A stretch of 23,969 nucleotides of DNA from Phycisphaerae bacterium (lineage in GTDB: Bacteria; Planctomycetota; Phycisphaerae; Tepidisphaerales; Tepidisphaeraceae): assembly GCA_014380825.1 (NCBI GenBank), contig JACMJD010000309.1, forward strand, positions 1 to 23,969. Reading direction: 5' to 3'. Positions 1-7,954 of the stretch are shown one piece after another (positions within the stretch are counted from its first letter, which is position 1; each line of letters opens with the position of its first letter). The notes below the pieces were generated by a model. That model ran no database searches and had not been told where the DNA came from. It saw only the letters and a program-made list of their open reading frames with translations. Position numbers and translations under genes: made by a program.

Positions 1-12
1 CGACGCGGGCTG

Positions 13-18
13 TAGAAT
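13..18 (+). promoter_or_regulatory. -10 box TAGAAT before a start codon
   Basis: TGTAGAATC lies at 11-19, with the TAGAAT hexamer 9 nt before an ATG at 28. The same arrangement precedes the genes at 372 and 6087, so I read it as a -10 element of a leaderless-type promoter. The -35 region would fall outside the window or at its very edge and cannot be judged. Confidence 0.45.
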
Positions 19-27
19 CGACACGCG

Positions 28-285
28 ATGACCCTTGCGCGCTCCCTCGTCGGATTCCTGATGCTCGCGACGTCTGCGTGTAGCCGGCGCGCTTGCTCGT
101 CGCGGGGCACGCCCAAAACGGCGAGCAAGCTCGCCGGCTACACGAGGCGTCGATTCCCGTACAATCGTCAGCGACGACCACGCTTTCCGTCCCAATACTT
201 GCGGGCTTCACCATCCCGGCATGCTCTGTTCAGGGCAATACAATTTCCCTCTGGACTGTGCGTACAATACATCGAGCTCGAATGA
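28..285 (+). pseudogene. Short lipoprotein-like ORF interrupted by an inverted repeat
   Basis: The first 18 codons read as a bacterial secretion signal (a short basic start, a hydrophobic core LVGFLMLATSA, then Cys), resembling a lipoprotein signal with a weak lipobox (TSAC). Immediately after this the frame enters the inverted repeat at 78-143, and the remaining codons are Arg- and Ser-rich sequence with no recognisable domain. I infer a small exported-protein gene whose body was lost or displaced when the repeat arrived. It could instead be a chance ORF. What favours a real gene is the TAGAAT box 9 nt upstream of the ATG. The product is not recognisable. Confidence 0.3.
78..143. repeat. REP/BIME-like inverted repeat (GTAGCC...GGCTAC)
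   Basis: Two 24-nt arms (78-101 and 120-143) are inverted copies with two mismatches, separated by 18 nt. Each arm begins at its outer end with GTGTAGCC. The right arm is itself a perfect hairpin (120-126 paired with 129-135, loop AA). A GTAG tetranucleotide outside a hairpin, in head-to-head pairs, is the organisation of REP/BIME elements mobilised by TnpA_REP (RAYT) transposases. A second, sequence-distinct element of the same design lies at 1292-1375. No transposase is present in the window. Confidence 0.6.
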
Positions 286-357
286 TCGATCGCGATCGAT
301 TCGATAGACCAGTTGTTCACAAACTGCCCCCGGACGGGCACAAAGCCGTGACCAGCG

Positions 358-363
358 TAGAAT
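358..363 (+). promoter_or_regulatory. -10 box TAGAAT of the protein kinase gene
   Basis: GTAGAATCC puts the TAGAAT hexamer 8 nt before the ATG at 372. No Shine-Dalgarno sequence separates them, so transcription would begin at or next to the start codon. A second candidate, TACAAT at 253-258, would give a 5' leader and fit the alternative start at 282. Confidence 0.5.
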
Positions 364-371
364 CCATCCTG

Positions 372-1253
372 ATGCCGCACCGACGAAGCTCCGACCCGTT
401 GCCGAAGAAGATCTTTGATTTCGAAGTCATCGATCGAATCGGCGAAGGTGCGCGCAGCTATATCTACGCCGTCAGCGATCCGAAGACCAAGCAGCTCTAC
501 GCCCTGAAACACGTGAAGCGCGTGACCGAGAAGGACGACCGCTTTATCGAGCAGGTGATCACCGAATTCGAGGTCGGCCAGAAGGTTCAGCACGCGAATA
601 TCCGCAGGCTGCTGGAGCTGAAGACCAGCCGCAATCTGCTGCTGAAGATCAATGAGATCGGCCTGCTGATGGAGCTGTTTGATGGCCATCCGCTGGAAGA
701 CAGCGTGCCGCGCAGCCTGGCGAAGCTGATCCAGATTTTCATCGAAACCGGCAAAGCGATCGAAGCGATGCACGCGGCCGGGTATGTGCATTGCGACCTC
801 AAGCCCATCAATATCCTCGTCGGCTCGAACGGCCAGGTGAAAGTGATCGACCTCGGCCAAGCCGCACCGATCGGCACGGAAAAGACCCGCATCCAAGGCA
901 CGCCCGACTACATCGCCCCCGAGCAGGTGAAGTGCAGGCCGGTGACGATCCGGACGGATATCTACAACCTCGGCGCGACGATGTACTGGGCGCTGACCGG
1001 AAAGAAAATCCCGACGCTCTACACCGTCCGCAAAGCCGCGAAGGGTCACGGACCGAGCTTCCTGCTGGATGATCAGGTTGCCGCGCCGCGCGAGTTGATT
1101 CCGACAGTGCCGGAGTTGTTGTCCGTGCTCGTGATGGAGTGCGTTCGCAGCGATCCGCGCAAGCGCCCGGGTGATATGACGGAAGTCATCCGTCGGTTAG
1201 AGACGATTCAGCACACCATTCAGCGCGATAAGAAGTCGGGAAGCGTCGCGTAA
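372..1253 (+). CDS. Serine/threonine protein kinase
   Basis: This is a Hanks-type Ser/Thr kinase of 293 residues consisting of little more than the catalytic domain. Visible motifs (numbered from this start): glycine loop GEGARS at 24-29, ATP-anchoring Lys46 in YALKHV, catalytic loop HCDLKPIN with Asp142, Lys144 and Asn147, metal-binding DLG at 160-162, and APE at 182-184. The Arg of the usual HRD is Cys, so it is a non-RD kinase, and DFG is DLG. There is no transmembrane segment or sensor domain, so it is probably cytosolic and its input must come from partners. I chose the ATG at 372 because a TAGAAT box sits 8 nt upstream and the kinase fold starts about 13 residues later. ATGs at 282 and 93 are in frame, but the added residues look like non-coding DNA. 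It converges on xseA with the 1292-1375 inverted repeat between them. Confidence 0.9.
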   Translation: MPHRRSSDPLPKKIFDFEVIDRIGEGARSYIYAVSDPKTKQLYALKHVKRVTEKDDRFIEQVITEFEVGQKVQHANIRRLLELKTSRNLLLKINEIGLLMELFDGHPLEDSVPRSLAKLIQIFIETGKAIEAMHAAGYVHCDLKPINILVGSNGQVKVIDLGQAAPIGTEKTRIQGTPDYIAPEQVKCRPVTIRTDIYNLGATMYWALTGKKIPTLYTVRKAAKGHGPSFLLDDQVAAPRELIPTVPELLSVLVMECVRSDPRKRPGDMTEVIRRLETIQHTIQRDKKSGSVA

Positions 1254-1291
1254 ACTTCGCAAAAAAAGTAAGCGCGAGTAGTCGAAGTGTT

Positions 1292-1375
1292 ATCGTAGCC
1301 ACGAACGCAAGTTCGTGGATCGTAATATTGGGATACCGCGCACCGCGTCCACGAACTTGCGTTCGTGGCTACGAT
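1292..1375. repeat. Perfect paired-hairpin inverted repeat (REP/BIME-like), possible two-way terminator
   Basis: Arms of 28 nt (1292-1319 and 1348-1375) are perfect inverted copies around a 28-nt spacer. Each arm contains its own 8-bp hairpin (CCACGAAC/GTTCGTGG) with a four-base loop, GCAA on one strand, and each is preceded on its outer side by GTAG. This is the geometry of a BIME made of two REP units. It lies between the converging ends of the kinase gene (1253) and xseA (1391), where such elements often sit and could help end transcription from both sides. There is no strong T-run, so a terminator role is inferred. Confidence 0.75.
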
Positions 1376-1390
1376 TTCGGAATTGCGTGC

Positions 1391-2854
1391 TCACTCGAAC
1401 AGCTTCGGTTGCGTCTGATCTTCCACCGTCGATTCGATCTCACCGTCCGTCACGCGCGTAATGATTGCATCACCGGGTTTCAATTGTTCGATCGATCGGA
1501 CCACCGCGCCGCCGCGTTTGATTGTGGTGATCGAGTATCCGCGTCTCAAAACCGCCTGGGGTGAGAGTGCCGTGAGCTGCGCGTCGATCTTCTCGATTTT
1601 CAATGACGCTTCGCGCAGTCGCGCACGACTCCGCGTGAGTAATCTCCGGTTCAAGTCATTCAGCTTTTGATTAAGCAGCTCGATCCGATGCCGCGGATCT
1701 TGTCTGCGCAATCGCGTTTCGCGCGAAGCCAGTTCGCGCTCGCATCGGCGAAGGCAGTCGATCAGCACCTGCACAAGCCCGCGCTGTCGATCGTCGAGCC
1801 GCATGCGAAGCTGGTTGATCCGATCGAGCGGCCGACGGAACGCCTCGTGGCGTTCGATCCCGTTCAGGCGCTGCCGCGCATCCTGCACCGATGCGCGAAG
1901 CCCGCGTCGCAATCGCAATGCGGCGGCGTCCAGTTCATCGACAATCGTGCGCCAACTGGCGGTGACGATTTGTGCCGCTTCGGTCGGCGTATGCGCGTGA
2001 TAGTCGGCGACGAGATCCGCGATCGTCGTGTCGACTTCGTGCCCGATTCCCGTAACGACCGGCGCGAAACTGCCAGCGATTGCTCGGGCGACGGCTTCTT
2101 CATTGAACGCCCACAGGTCTTCCAGCGAACCCCCGCCGCGCGCCACCAGGATCAGATCGATCGCGCCGCTTGCGGCTTTAGCGCTCAAGCGGTTCAATGC
2201 CAGCGCGATTCGGGCGCCTGCGCCGTCACCTTGAACGGGAACGTGCGTGAGCGTGAGCTTCAGCCAGGGGAATCGTCGCAGGACTTTCAGCATGTCCTGC
2301 AATGCGGCGCCGTCGCGCGAGGTGAGCATCGCGATGCGCATCGGATATCGCGGCAGAGGCCGCTTGCGATCGGGCGAGAACAATCCTTCTGCTTCGAGCT
2401 TGGCGTGCAGTTGGCGGAACGCCACCTCCAGCGCCCCGCGTCCCATCGGCTCGATCTTGCGGGCGTAGAGCTGATATCGCCCGCGCGCGCCGTACACCGC
2501 GACGCTGCCGGTGATGATCACGTCCTCGCCATCCGTCGGGTCGAACTTGAGCTTTGCCAGCTCGCTCTTCCACATCACGCCGTCGATGCAGCTATTGGCG
2601 TCCTTCAGTGTGAAATACAAATGCCCGGAACCGCGATGCAGGTTGACGTTCGACAGCTCGCCTTGCACGAGCACGGTCGACGGCACGCCGGTCTTGATGG
2701 CGGCTTCGATGATGTGCGTGAGCTGCGAGACCGAAAGCATCTCGCGCGCGGCGGACTTGTTCGGTGCGGAAGCGGCGTCATCTCCAGTCGCGGCGGGCGC
2801 CGATTTTGTACGGCGCATCGTTCGCTCGCGAAACTCGAAGAAGCTCTCGGTCAT
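1391..2854 (-). CDS. xseA: Exodeoxyribonuclease VII large subunit
   Basis: This is the large, catalytic subunit of exonuclease VII, which degrades single-stranded DNA from both ends and acts in mismatch repair and damage processing in the cytoplasm. The 487-residue protein has the N-terminal OB fold (from about 40, with VLVQGELSNVNLHRGSGHLYF), the central nuclease domain including TSRDGAALQDML and GGGSLEDLWAFNEE, then GIGHEVDTTIADLVAD, followed by a long Arg-rich coiled-coil region and a C-terminal segment (RGYSITT). A polar extension of about 38 residues precedes the OB fold; a later ATG at 2818 is an alternative start. It begins 18 nt after the moaA stop and is probably cotranscribed with it. 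No small subunit (xseB) is seen next to it. Confidence 0.96.
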   Translation of the reverse strand: MTESFFEFRERTMRRTKSAPAATGDDAASAPNKSAAREMLSVSQLTHIIEAAIKTGVPSTVLVQGELSNVNLHRGSGHLYFTLKDANSCIDGVMWKSELAKLKFDPTDGEDVIITGSVAVYGARGRYQLYARKIEPMGRGALEVAFRQLHAKLEAEGLFSPDRKRPLPRYPMRIAMLTSRDGAALQDMLKVLRRFPWLKLTLTHVPVQGDGAGARIALALNRLSAKAASGAIDLILVARGGGSLEDLWAFNEEAVARAIAGSFAPVVTGIGHEVDTTIADLVADYHAHTPTEAAQIVTASWRTIVDELDAAALRLRRGLRASVQDARQRLNGIERHEAFRRPLDRINQLRMRLDDRQRGLVQVLIDCLRRCERELASRETRLRRQDPRHRIELLNQKLNDLNRRLLTRSRARLREASLKIEKIDAQLTALSPQAVLRRGYSITTIKRGGAVVRSIEQLKPGDAIITRVTDGEIESTVEDQTQPKLFE

Positions 2855-2872
2855 CGGCGTTGCACGGTCGCG

Positions 2873-4009
2873 TTACCCGCCGATGCGGCTCATCTGCTGG
2901 TTGCCGTGACCGGTGTGGACTTCGGGTTTCAGGCGCACGCAATCGGTCATGGCGCGGGCGAGATCTCCGAGCTTCCGCTCGGGGCTGGGATGAGTTCGTC
3001 GGAGAATTGGTCGGATGTCGACTTCACCACCTTCGAAGAGGCAGCTTCGGAGGACACCGTCCGCAGTTAATCGAAGTCGATTGCATGTGGAGCAGAACGG
3101 CGCCGACATCGCGCTGATGAATCCGACGCGCCCACGCGGGTTGTGATTCGCGATTCGATAGACATTCGCCGGACCAACCCCCGGCTCAGTGGAGCGATCG
3201 ACGGCGACCAACGAACCAAGCTCGGATTCGATCCGTTCTCGAATTTCGCCTTCGGGGATGAACGCATCCTGTCCACGATCCTGAGCGCCACATCCCCCGG
3301 CGGGGCCGAGTTCGCTGGAATCGACCTTGCGTGTATCGGTATGCATCAGCGCGGCATCGCCTAGCGGCATATATTCGATGAAGCGGACCGTCAGCTTGCG
3401 GTCAATCGTCAGGCGTGCGAAGTCGGCGAACTCATCGTCATTCGTGCCGCGCATCGTCACGCAGTTGACCTTCAGCCCATTGAACCCAACTGCTTCGGCG
3501 CGATCGAGGCCGCGAAGAACCGTCGCCAGGTCTCCGGTTCGTGTGATGCGTTTGAACCGATCCGGCTTCAGACTGTCGATGCTGACGGTAATCCGATCCA
3601 GGCCCACTTCGTACAGGGCGTTGGCTTGGTCCTCCAGCAGCATGCCGTTCGTCGTCAGGGAGAGATCTTCGACCCCTTTGATGCCGCGAAGCATGCGGAT
3701 CAGGTCGATGATGCCGTGACGGATGGTCGGCTCACCGCCGGTGACTTTGAAGCGCCGAATGCCGTGGATGTCGATCGCGGCCCGGACGACATCGCAGATC
3801 TCTTCGAAGCTGAGAATCGCGTCTTTGGGCAGCCAGGCAACGCCGTCTTCGGGCATGCAGTACACGCAGCGGAAGTTGCAGCGATCGGTCACGCTGATCC
3901 GCAGCACGCGGACGGCCGAGATCGAGCGCGGACCGGTCTCGAAATGCGCCGCGGGCGCGACATTCGCCAAGCTGTCGGGTGCGGGAATTTGCAAAACAGG
4001 TAAATTCAT
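2873..4009 (-). CDS. moaA: GTP 3',8-cyclase MoaA (molybdenum cofactor biosynthesis)
   Basis: This radical-SAM enzyme carries out the first step of molybdopterin synthesis, converting GTP to 3',8-cyclo-7,8-dihydro-GTP. In the 378-residue product the N-terminal cluster ligands are Cys44, Cys48 and Cys51 (CNFRCVYC), the SAM-binding GGEP is at 91-94, the C-terminal cluster ligands are Cys306, Cys309 and Cys323 (FCSTCNRLRLTADGVLRSC), and the chain ends in the conserved Gly-Gly. A Gly-rich stretch around 230-252 (including Cys240) between RFIEYMPLGD and the following helix looks like a lineage-specific insertion. It is upstream of xseA in the same direction. Two TAGAAT boxes are present upstream on this strand. 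Confidence 0.97.
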   Translation of the reverse strand: MNLPVLQIPAPDSLANVAPAAHFETGPRSISAVRVLRISVTDRCNFRCVYCMPEDGVAWLPKDAILSFEEICDVVRAAIDIHGIRRFKVTGGEPTIRHGIIDLIRMLRGIKGVEDLSLTTNGMLLEDQANALYEVGLDRITVSIDSLKPDRFKRITRTGDLATVLRGLDRAEAVGFNGLKVNCVTMRGTNDDEFADFARLTIDRKLTVRFIEYMPLGDAALMHTDTRKVDSSELGPAGGCGAQDRGQDAFIPEGEIRERIESELGSLVAVDRSTEPGVGPANVYRIANHNPRGRVGFISAMSAPFCSTCNRLRLTADGVLRSCLFEGGEVDIRPILRRTHPSPERKLGDLARAMTDCVRLKPEVHTGHGNQQMSRIGG

Positions 4010-4039
4010 CGGTTACGGCGTCATGGCGACCCGAAATAG

Positions 4040-4045
4040 ATTCTA
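4040..4045 (-). promoter_or_regulatory. -10 box TAGAAT upstream of moaA
   Basis: On the minus strand GTTAGAATC ends 30 nt before the moaA ATG, which would give a leader of roughly 23-25 nt. A second minus-strand copy, CGTAGAATC, has its TAGAAT at 4089-4094. Either could be the moaA-xseA promoter. The two boxes are 49 nt apart. Confidence 0.4.
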
Positions 4046-4194
4046 ACCCGCCTCGAATACTTCTGGCAAAATCGCTTCGGCCAAGCCGATTCTACGCAAT
4101 CGTTCGGCCATGGCGAGTTGAAATATCTTGTGATACAACCGCCGCCCACTTGAAACCGAAAGAAACCGTACAAAGCCACGTGACAGGAGCAACT

Positions 4195-5970
4195 ATGAAG
4201 ATGATGCCGCAACGAGCGATCGCCAGCCTGCTGGTAGTGCTGTTCATGACTTGTGCCGCCCGCGCACAGGTGCTTCAGCAGGTGCCGGACGACGCACTGC
4301 TGGTAATTAAGACCAAAGACCTCACCGCCACCAGCGCGAAGGTCGGCAAGCTGATGAAGGATCTTGGCCTGGCGCAGATGAAGCCGGGTTTGGATAATCC
4401 GCTCGCTTTGATCCAGAAGGAACTCGGCATGTCCAACGGCGTGAACACCGCCGGCGAAATGGCGATCGTGTTCCGCGATCCCGCCAAGACCAACGAAAAG
4501 CCGGACAAGTCGATGCTGGTCCTGATTCCGGTCAGCGACTACGCGGCGTTCGTCTCGAACTTCAAAGATGCCAAAGTCGAAGGCGAAGTGACCGAAGTCA
4601 GTATGCCCAAGGGCAATGAACCGGGCTTTATCGCGCAATGGGGCAACTACGCGGCACTCAGCCCGTCGAAAACCGTCGCGGGCATGAAGGCCGGGACCCC
4701 GCTGAAGATCGGCGGCGACGCGACGAACAAAGAACTCGCCGGCAAGGACATTGTGTTCTATGCCAACATGAAAGCCTTGCGCACCAATCTGATTCCCCAA
4801 TTGCAGGGCGTGCGCGACAAGGCGATGGAAGAGATGGAAGCCACCAACGACGCAAACCTGGCAAAGTTCCGTCCGCTGATCAAGTCGGCGGCGGGTCAGG
4901 TTTTCCTGGCGTTCGAATCATTTCTGCGTGACACGGATGCGGCCACGATCTCGGTGGACTTCGGGCCCGAAGGAATGAAGGTCGCGTTGATGTCTGAGTT
5001 CATTCCCGACAGCTATCTCGGCAGCACGTTTGCCGCCGTGAAGAACACCAGCGAGCCGGTGCTCGCGGGTTTGCCGACCGGCAAGTACCTGTTCTTCGGC
5101 GGATACGTGAACCAGCCGGAGGTCAGCACGAAGCTCCTGAACGACTTCATCGGCCCGATCATGAAAGAGCTCGATACGATGGGTCCGGAGATGAAGGCGG
5201 CGCACGACTACGTCGACGCGATCAACACGGCATTGAAGGCGACCAAGTCGGCGTCGTTCGGCGTGGTGGCGCCCAGCGGACAGCTCGGGCAGGAAGCGAT
5301 CTTCCAGCTTATGACGGTGTCCAAGGGTGATGCCGCCGCTCTGAAGGCGTCGCAGGTGAAGATGGTCAAAGCGCAGGAAGAGACGATGAAGGCGCTTGGC
5401 ATGCCCGCCGACGCGTACAGTTCCACGGTAAATCCCGCCGCCAAGACCGTGGATGGCGTGACGTTCGATTCGATCGTCACCACGATGAACCCCAACAGCA
5501 AAGACCCGGCCGCCATGCAGCAGGCGAATGTCATGGCGCTCCTGTACGGTCCCGGTGGTGTCAACATGCTTCAGGGTGAAGTGAACAAGGACACGTTCAT
5601 GATGGCCATGGGCGTGCCGGACGCCGTGCTGCAAGGCGCCATCGCCGCCGCCAAGACTGGCGAGGCGCCGCTGGTCGCCAGCCCGGGCGTGAAAGCGGTC
5701 GCGTCGCATCTGCCGACCAATCGCACGGGCGAGCTCTACGTTCCGCTCGATCAGATCATCACAACGGGTCTCACGTATGCGAAGCAGTTCGGCGCGCCGC
5801 TGAACGTAACGATTCAGCCCGATCTGCCGCCGCTCGGGTTCGCGACTTCGACCGACGGCTCGGCCCTTCGAATCGACGGTTACATCCCGACGGTTCTCGT
5901 CCAGCAGCTCGTCTCCGCCGGCATGCAAGCCTGGATGCAAACCCAAGGCGGCGGGGGTGGTGGGCTGTAA
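4195..5970 (+). CDS. Secreted protein of unknown function
   Basis: A 591-residue protein with a clear Sec signal (MKMMPQRAIASLLVVLFMTCAARA, cleavage expected before QVLQQVPDDA) and no further strong membrane segment, so it is probably periplasmic or extracellular. The mature part starts with a 'VPDDALLVIKTKDL' segment followed by alternating helix/strand regions rich in Lys, Ala and Met, and it ends in a run of six glycines. I recognise no catalytic motif. Similar secreted proteins of unknown role are common in planctomycetes (recollection, not checked). The start is set by AGGAG at 4185-4189, five nt before the ATG; the frame is open upstream to 3979 but that part overlaps the moaA 5' end. 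It is transcribed alone and ends at the terminator at 6001-6043. Confidence 0.85.
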   Translation: MKMMPQRAIASLLVVLFMTCAARAQVLQQVPDDALLVIKTKDLTATSAKVGKLMKDLGLAQMKPGLDNPLALIQKELGMSNGVNTAGEMAIVFRDPAKTNEKPDKSMLVLIPVSDYAAFVSNFKDAKVEGEVTEVSMPKGNEPGFIAQWGNYAALSPSKTVAGMKAGTPLKIGGDATNKELAGKDIVFYANMKALRTNLIPQLQGVRDKAMEEMEATNDANLAKFRPLIKSAAGQVFLAFESFLRDTDAATISVDFGPEGMKVALMSEFIPDSYLGSTFAAVKNTSEPVLAGLPTGKYLFFGGYVNQPEVSTKLLNDFIGPIMKELDTMGPEMKAAHDYVDAINTALKATKSASFGVVAPSGQLGQEAIFQLMTVSKGDAAALKASQVKMVKAQEETMKALGMPADAYSSTVNPAAKTVDGVTFDSIVTTMNPNSKDPAAMQQANVMALLYGPGGVNMLQGEVNKDTFMMAMGVPDAVLQGAIAAAKTGEAPLVASPGVKAVASHLPTNRTGELYVPLDQIITTGLTYAKQFGAPLNVTIQPDLPPLGFATSTDGSALRIDGYIPTVLVQQLVSAGMQAWMQTQGGGGGGL

Positions 5971-6000
5971 TTGTCGGAAGCAGGTTTTTTCGGAATTTGG

Positions 6001-6043
6001 AACGGGACGCAGCGTCAACCGACGCTGCGTCCCGTTCGCTTTT
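6001..6043 (+). terminator. Intrinsic terminator with a 16-bp perfect stem
   Basis: Arms 6001-6016 (starting AACGGGACGC) and 6021-6036 pair perfectly over 16 bp around a four-base AACC loop. They are followed by CGCTTTT at 6037-6043. It lies 30 nt after the stop of the secreted-protein gene and before the box of the next gene. Confidence 0.88.
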
Positions 6044-6071
6044 CACCCGCTCGCTTGCCAATTTGTTGATG

Positions 6072-6077
6072 TAGAAT
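6072..6077 (+). promoter_or_regulatory. -10 box TAGAAT of the small membrane protein gene
   Basis: TGTAGAATC at 6070-6078 puts TAGAAT 9 nt before the ATG at 6087, with no Shine-Dalgarno sequence between. It follows directly after the terminator of the upstream gene, which is where a new promoter is expected. No good -35 hexamer at 16-18 nt is apparent. Confidence 0.55.
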
Positions 6078-6086
6078 CAGATACGA

Positions 6087-6653
6087 ATGTCCGCGGTTCC
6101 ACCCGTTCATAATATTGAACCTCGCGCCGCCGCTCAGCGCGTCGAAGCGCCGCCGCCCGAGCCGTTTGGTCAGTTTGGGATCGGCCGATTTGTATTGCCC
6201 GTGCTAGCGGCGCTTTCACTTGTGCTGGCGGGCGTGAGCGGGACGATGTGGTATCGCAGCTACCACGACGCCGACACCTTCGAGCGCACGGCGGGCGGTT
6301 CGGCGTATCGCGTTCGTTCGATCGTCGGGCGAATTCTCTACTACCGCCTCGACTTCAATCGCGACGGGCCGTTTCCGATCTTCGACACCAGTAGCAGTTG
6401 GGAGTATTCGACGTTTCCCATCATCAACCTGCCACCGGACGGCTGGCGGGAGACCTGGAAGAAACAGCTCGGCGTGGAGTGGGACGACGCGCCGCTCTCG
6501 CAGCAGCAAGGCATCTCCAGCGGATTCTGGCTCCGCATTCGCTGGCGGACGATCTTCATCCTCTCGAGCATCCTTCCGATCATCCGACTGGCGCAGCATT
6601 ACCGCCGGCAAGCGATCGCGCGTCAGCGCGGGTTCGACGTGGAAGCTTCGTAG
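6087..6653 (+). CDS. Small membrane protein of unknown function
   Basis: A 188-residue protein with a Pro/Ala/Glu-rich cytoplasmic N-terminus, a transmembrane helix at about 33-52 (FVLPVLAALSLVLAGVSG), a middle region of about 100 residues rich in aromatics, and a second hydrophobic segment at about 153-165 (TIFILSSILPIIRLA) followed by a basic tail. No known domain is recognised. The start is supported by the TAGAAT box 9 nt upstream. The last 31 bp overlap the end of the guanine deaminase gene on the opposite strand. Planctomycete genomes carry many similar two-helix proteins of unknown role. Confidence 0.75.
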   Translation: MSAVPPVHNIEPRAAAQRVEAPPPEPFGQFGIGRFVLPVLAALSLVLAGVSGTMWYRSYHDADTFERTAGGSAYRVRSIVGRILYYRLDFNRDGPFPIFDTSSSWEYSTFPIINLPPDGWRETWKKQLGVEWDDAPLSQQQGISSGFWLRIRWRTIFILSSILPIIRLAQHYRRQAIARQRGFDVEAS

Positions 6654-7954
6654 ACAACTTTGCCGCCAACCGTCACACGACGGACTTTGTCATCGAGACG
6701 GCGAACGGTTTCATTGACGTCGTCGGTCAGCAGCTCGAGATGCGGGCCAGCATCGCAGCAACCGGTGGCGAGCAGATCCAGGGCGGATTTCATTTCGACG
6801 GTTTGGCGCTCGGGCAGTTCCAGAATCGCTTTGCCAATCACGTCGTCTGCGGTCGTGCAGCGGGCCAGAACTTTTGCATCGACGGCGAGCTCAACGAAAC
6901 CGTCTTTCATGTCACCGGTCGTTCGAAACAGTGCTTCTGAAGGTGTTGCGTTCCGCGACCGGCCGGCATGCACTTTGAGAAACTGCGCCATCTCATTCAG
7001 CAGCGAAGTGGTCGGTGATGCGCCGACGTCGGTGCAAATTGCGTACTCGATCTCGCGATCGACCACCGCATCCAGCGGCATGATGCCCGAGCCCAGGAGC
7101 GTGTTTGACGTCGGACAGTGCGCGATGACGGCGCGCTTCCGCGCCAGCAATTCCAGCTCATCGAATTTCATGTGTACGCAATGTGCCATGATCGCACGAT
7201 GATCGAGCAATCCGTCACGTTCGTACACCCCAGCGTAGCTTTGGCCGGGATAAAGCTTCTGCTCGACGAGATTCTTTTCCTTGAGCTGCTCGTTTAGATG
7301 CGTTTGCGTGCGAAGCCCGTGCTTTGCAGCGATCGCAACCCCGCGTCGGCGAAGTTGCGAATCACACGCGACAGCGAAGCGATCGGTCACGACGTAGCGC
7401 TGGCCGAAATCGCGCGCCAGCGCCTGGGCGTCGCGCTCGAAGTTGGCTTCATCGGTTCGCAGATACGCTGGACAGTTCTGGTTCATCATGACCAGGCCCA
7501 CTGACCACGTCGCCGGCAAAATCTCCAGCGCGGTCCGCGCGGCCGAGGCGTGTACAGTCATGTACGCGACCCCGCCGACCACACCTTTGGAGACCGTCTC
7601 GCGGAGGAACTCGCTGACGCATTGCTGCGTGTATTCGGAATCCGCACAGCGAGCCTCGACGGGAAACACGTTTCGATTCAGTCCCGCGATCAAGCGCCCG
7701 CCATCGGGATTCGCGCCAACGCCATCCATGAAATGGCCGCGGATCGGATGCTGAGGAATGTGAATGTGACTATCGACGAACGGCGGACAAATCACGCCGT
7801 CGGCGGGACGGATATCTTTGCGCTCTCGACCGGAAAACTGCAAGAACTCGCCGATCCACTCAAGCCGGCCATTCGCGTCGGCGGCGAGCACACCGTCGGC
7901 GGTGTATCGCACGCCGCCGTTCTCCCGAATGAGCATTGGCCCGCGGACAATCAT
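6623..7954 (-). CDS. guaD: Guanine deaminase (amidohydrolase family)
   Basis: A 443-residue zinc-dependent amidohydrolase predicted to convert guanine to xanthine and ammonia. Metal and catalytic residues are visible: His63 and His65 in FVDSHIHIPQ (the HxHxPQ form is typical of guanine deaminases), His219 in THLNE, His258 in AHCVH, and Asp309 in CTDVG. CPTSNTLLGSG precedes the last ligand. The start ATG at 7954 overlaps the adenine deaminase stop by four bases (ATGA), so the two are probably translationally coupled. The open frame runs back to 8266 but that part is antisense-like Arg-rich sequence inside adeC. A related amidohydrolase acting on another purine or triazine is possible, but the neighbour favours guanine. 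Confidence 0.88.
   Translation of the reverse strand: MIVRGPMLIRENGGVRYTADGVLAADANGRLEWIGEFLQFSGRERKDIRPADGVICPPFVDSHIHIPQHPIRGHFMDGVGANPDGGRLIAGLNRNVFPVEARCADSEYTQQCVSEFLRETVSKGVVGGVAYMTVHASAARTALEILPATWSVGLVMMNQNCPAYLRTDEANFERDAQALARDFGQRYVVTDRFAVACDSQLRRRGVAIAAKHGLRTQTHLNEQLKEKNLVEQKLYPGQSYAGVYERDGLLDHRAIMAHCVHMKFDELELLARKRAVIAHCPTSNTLLGSGIMPLDAVVDREIEYAICTDVGASPTTSLLNEMAQFLKVHAGRSRNATPSEALFRTTGDMKDGFVELAVDAKVLARCTTADDVIGKAILELPERQTVEMKSALDLLATGCCDAGPHLELLTDDVNETVRRLDDKVRRVTVGGKVVYEASTSNPR

Noticed and set aside
93..371. Long N-terminal extension of the kinase (ATG at 93 or 282)
   Set aside because: The extra residues cross the inverted repeat or look non-coding, and a TAGAAT box lies 8 nt before the ATG at 372. 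The start at 282, with TACAAT at 253, remains a minor alternative.
1667..3070. 467-residue open frame on the plus strand
   Set aside because: It is antisense to xseA and moaA, whose conserved motifs are clear. The translation is Arg/His/Ala-rich with no domain, as expected of a shadow in GC-rich DNA.
4918..6018. 366-residue open frame on the minus strand
   Set aside because: It is antisense to the secreted protein at 4195-5970, is rich in Arg and His, and has no motif. It also covers the terminator.
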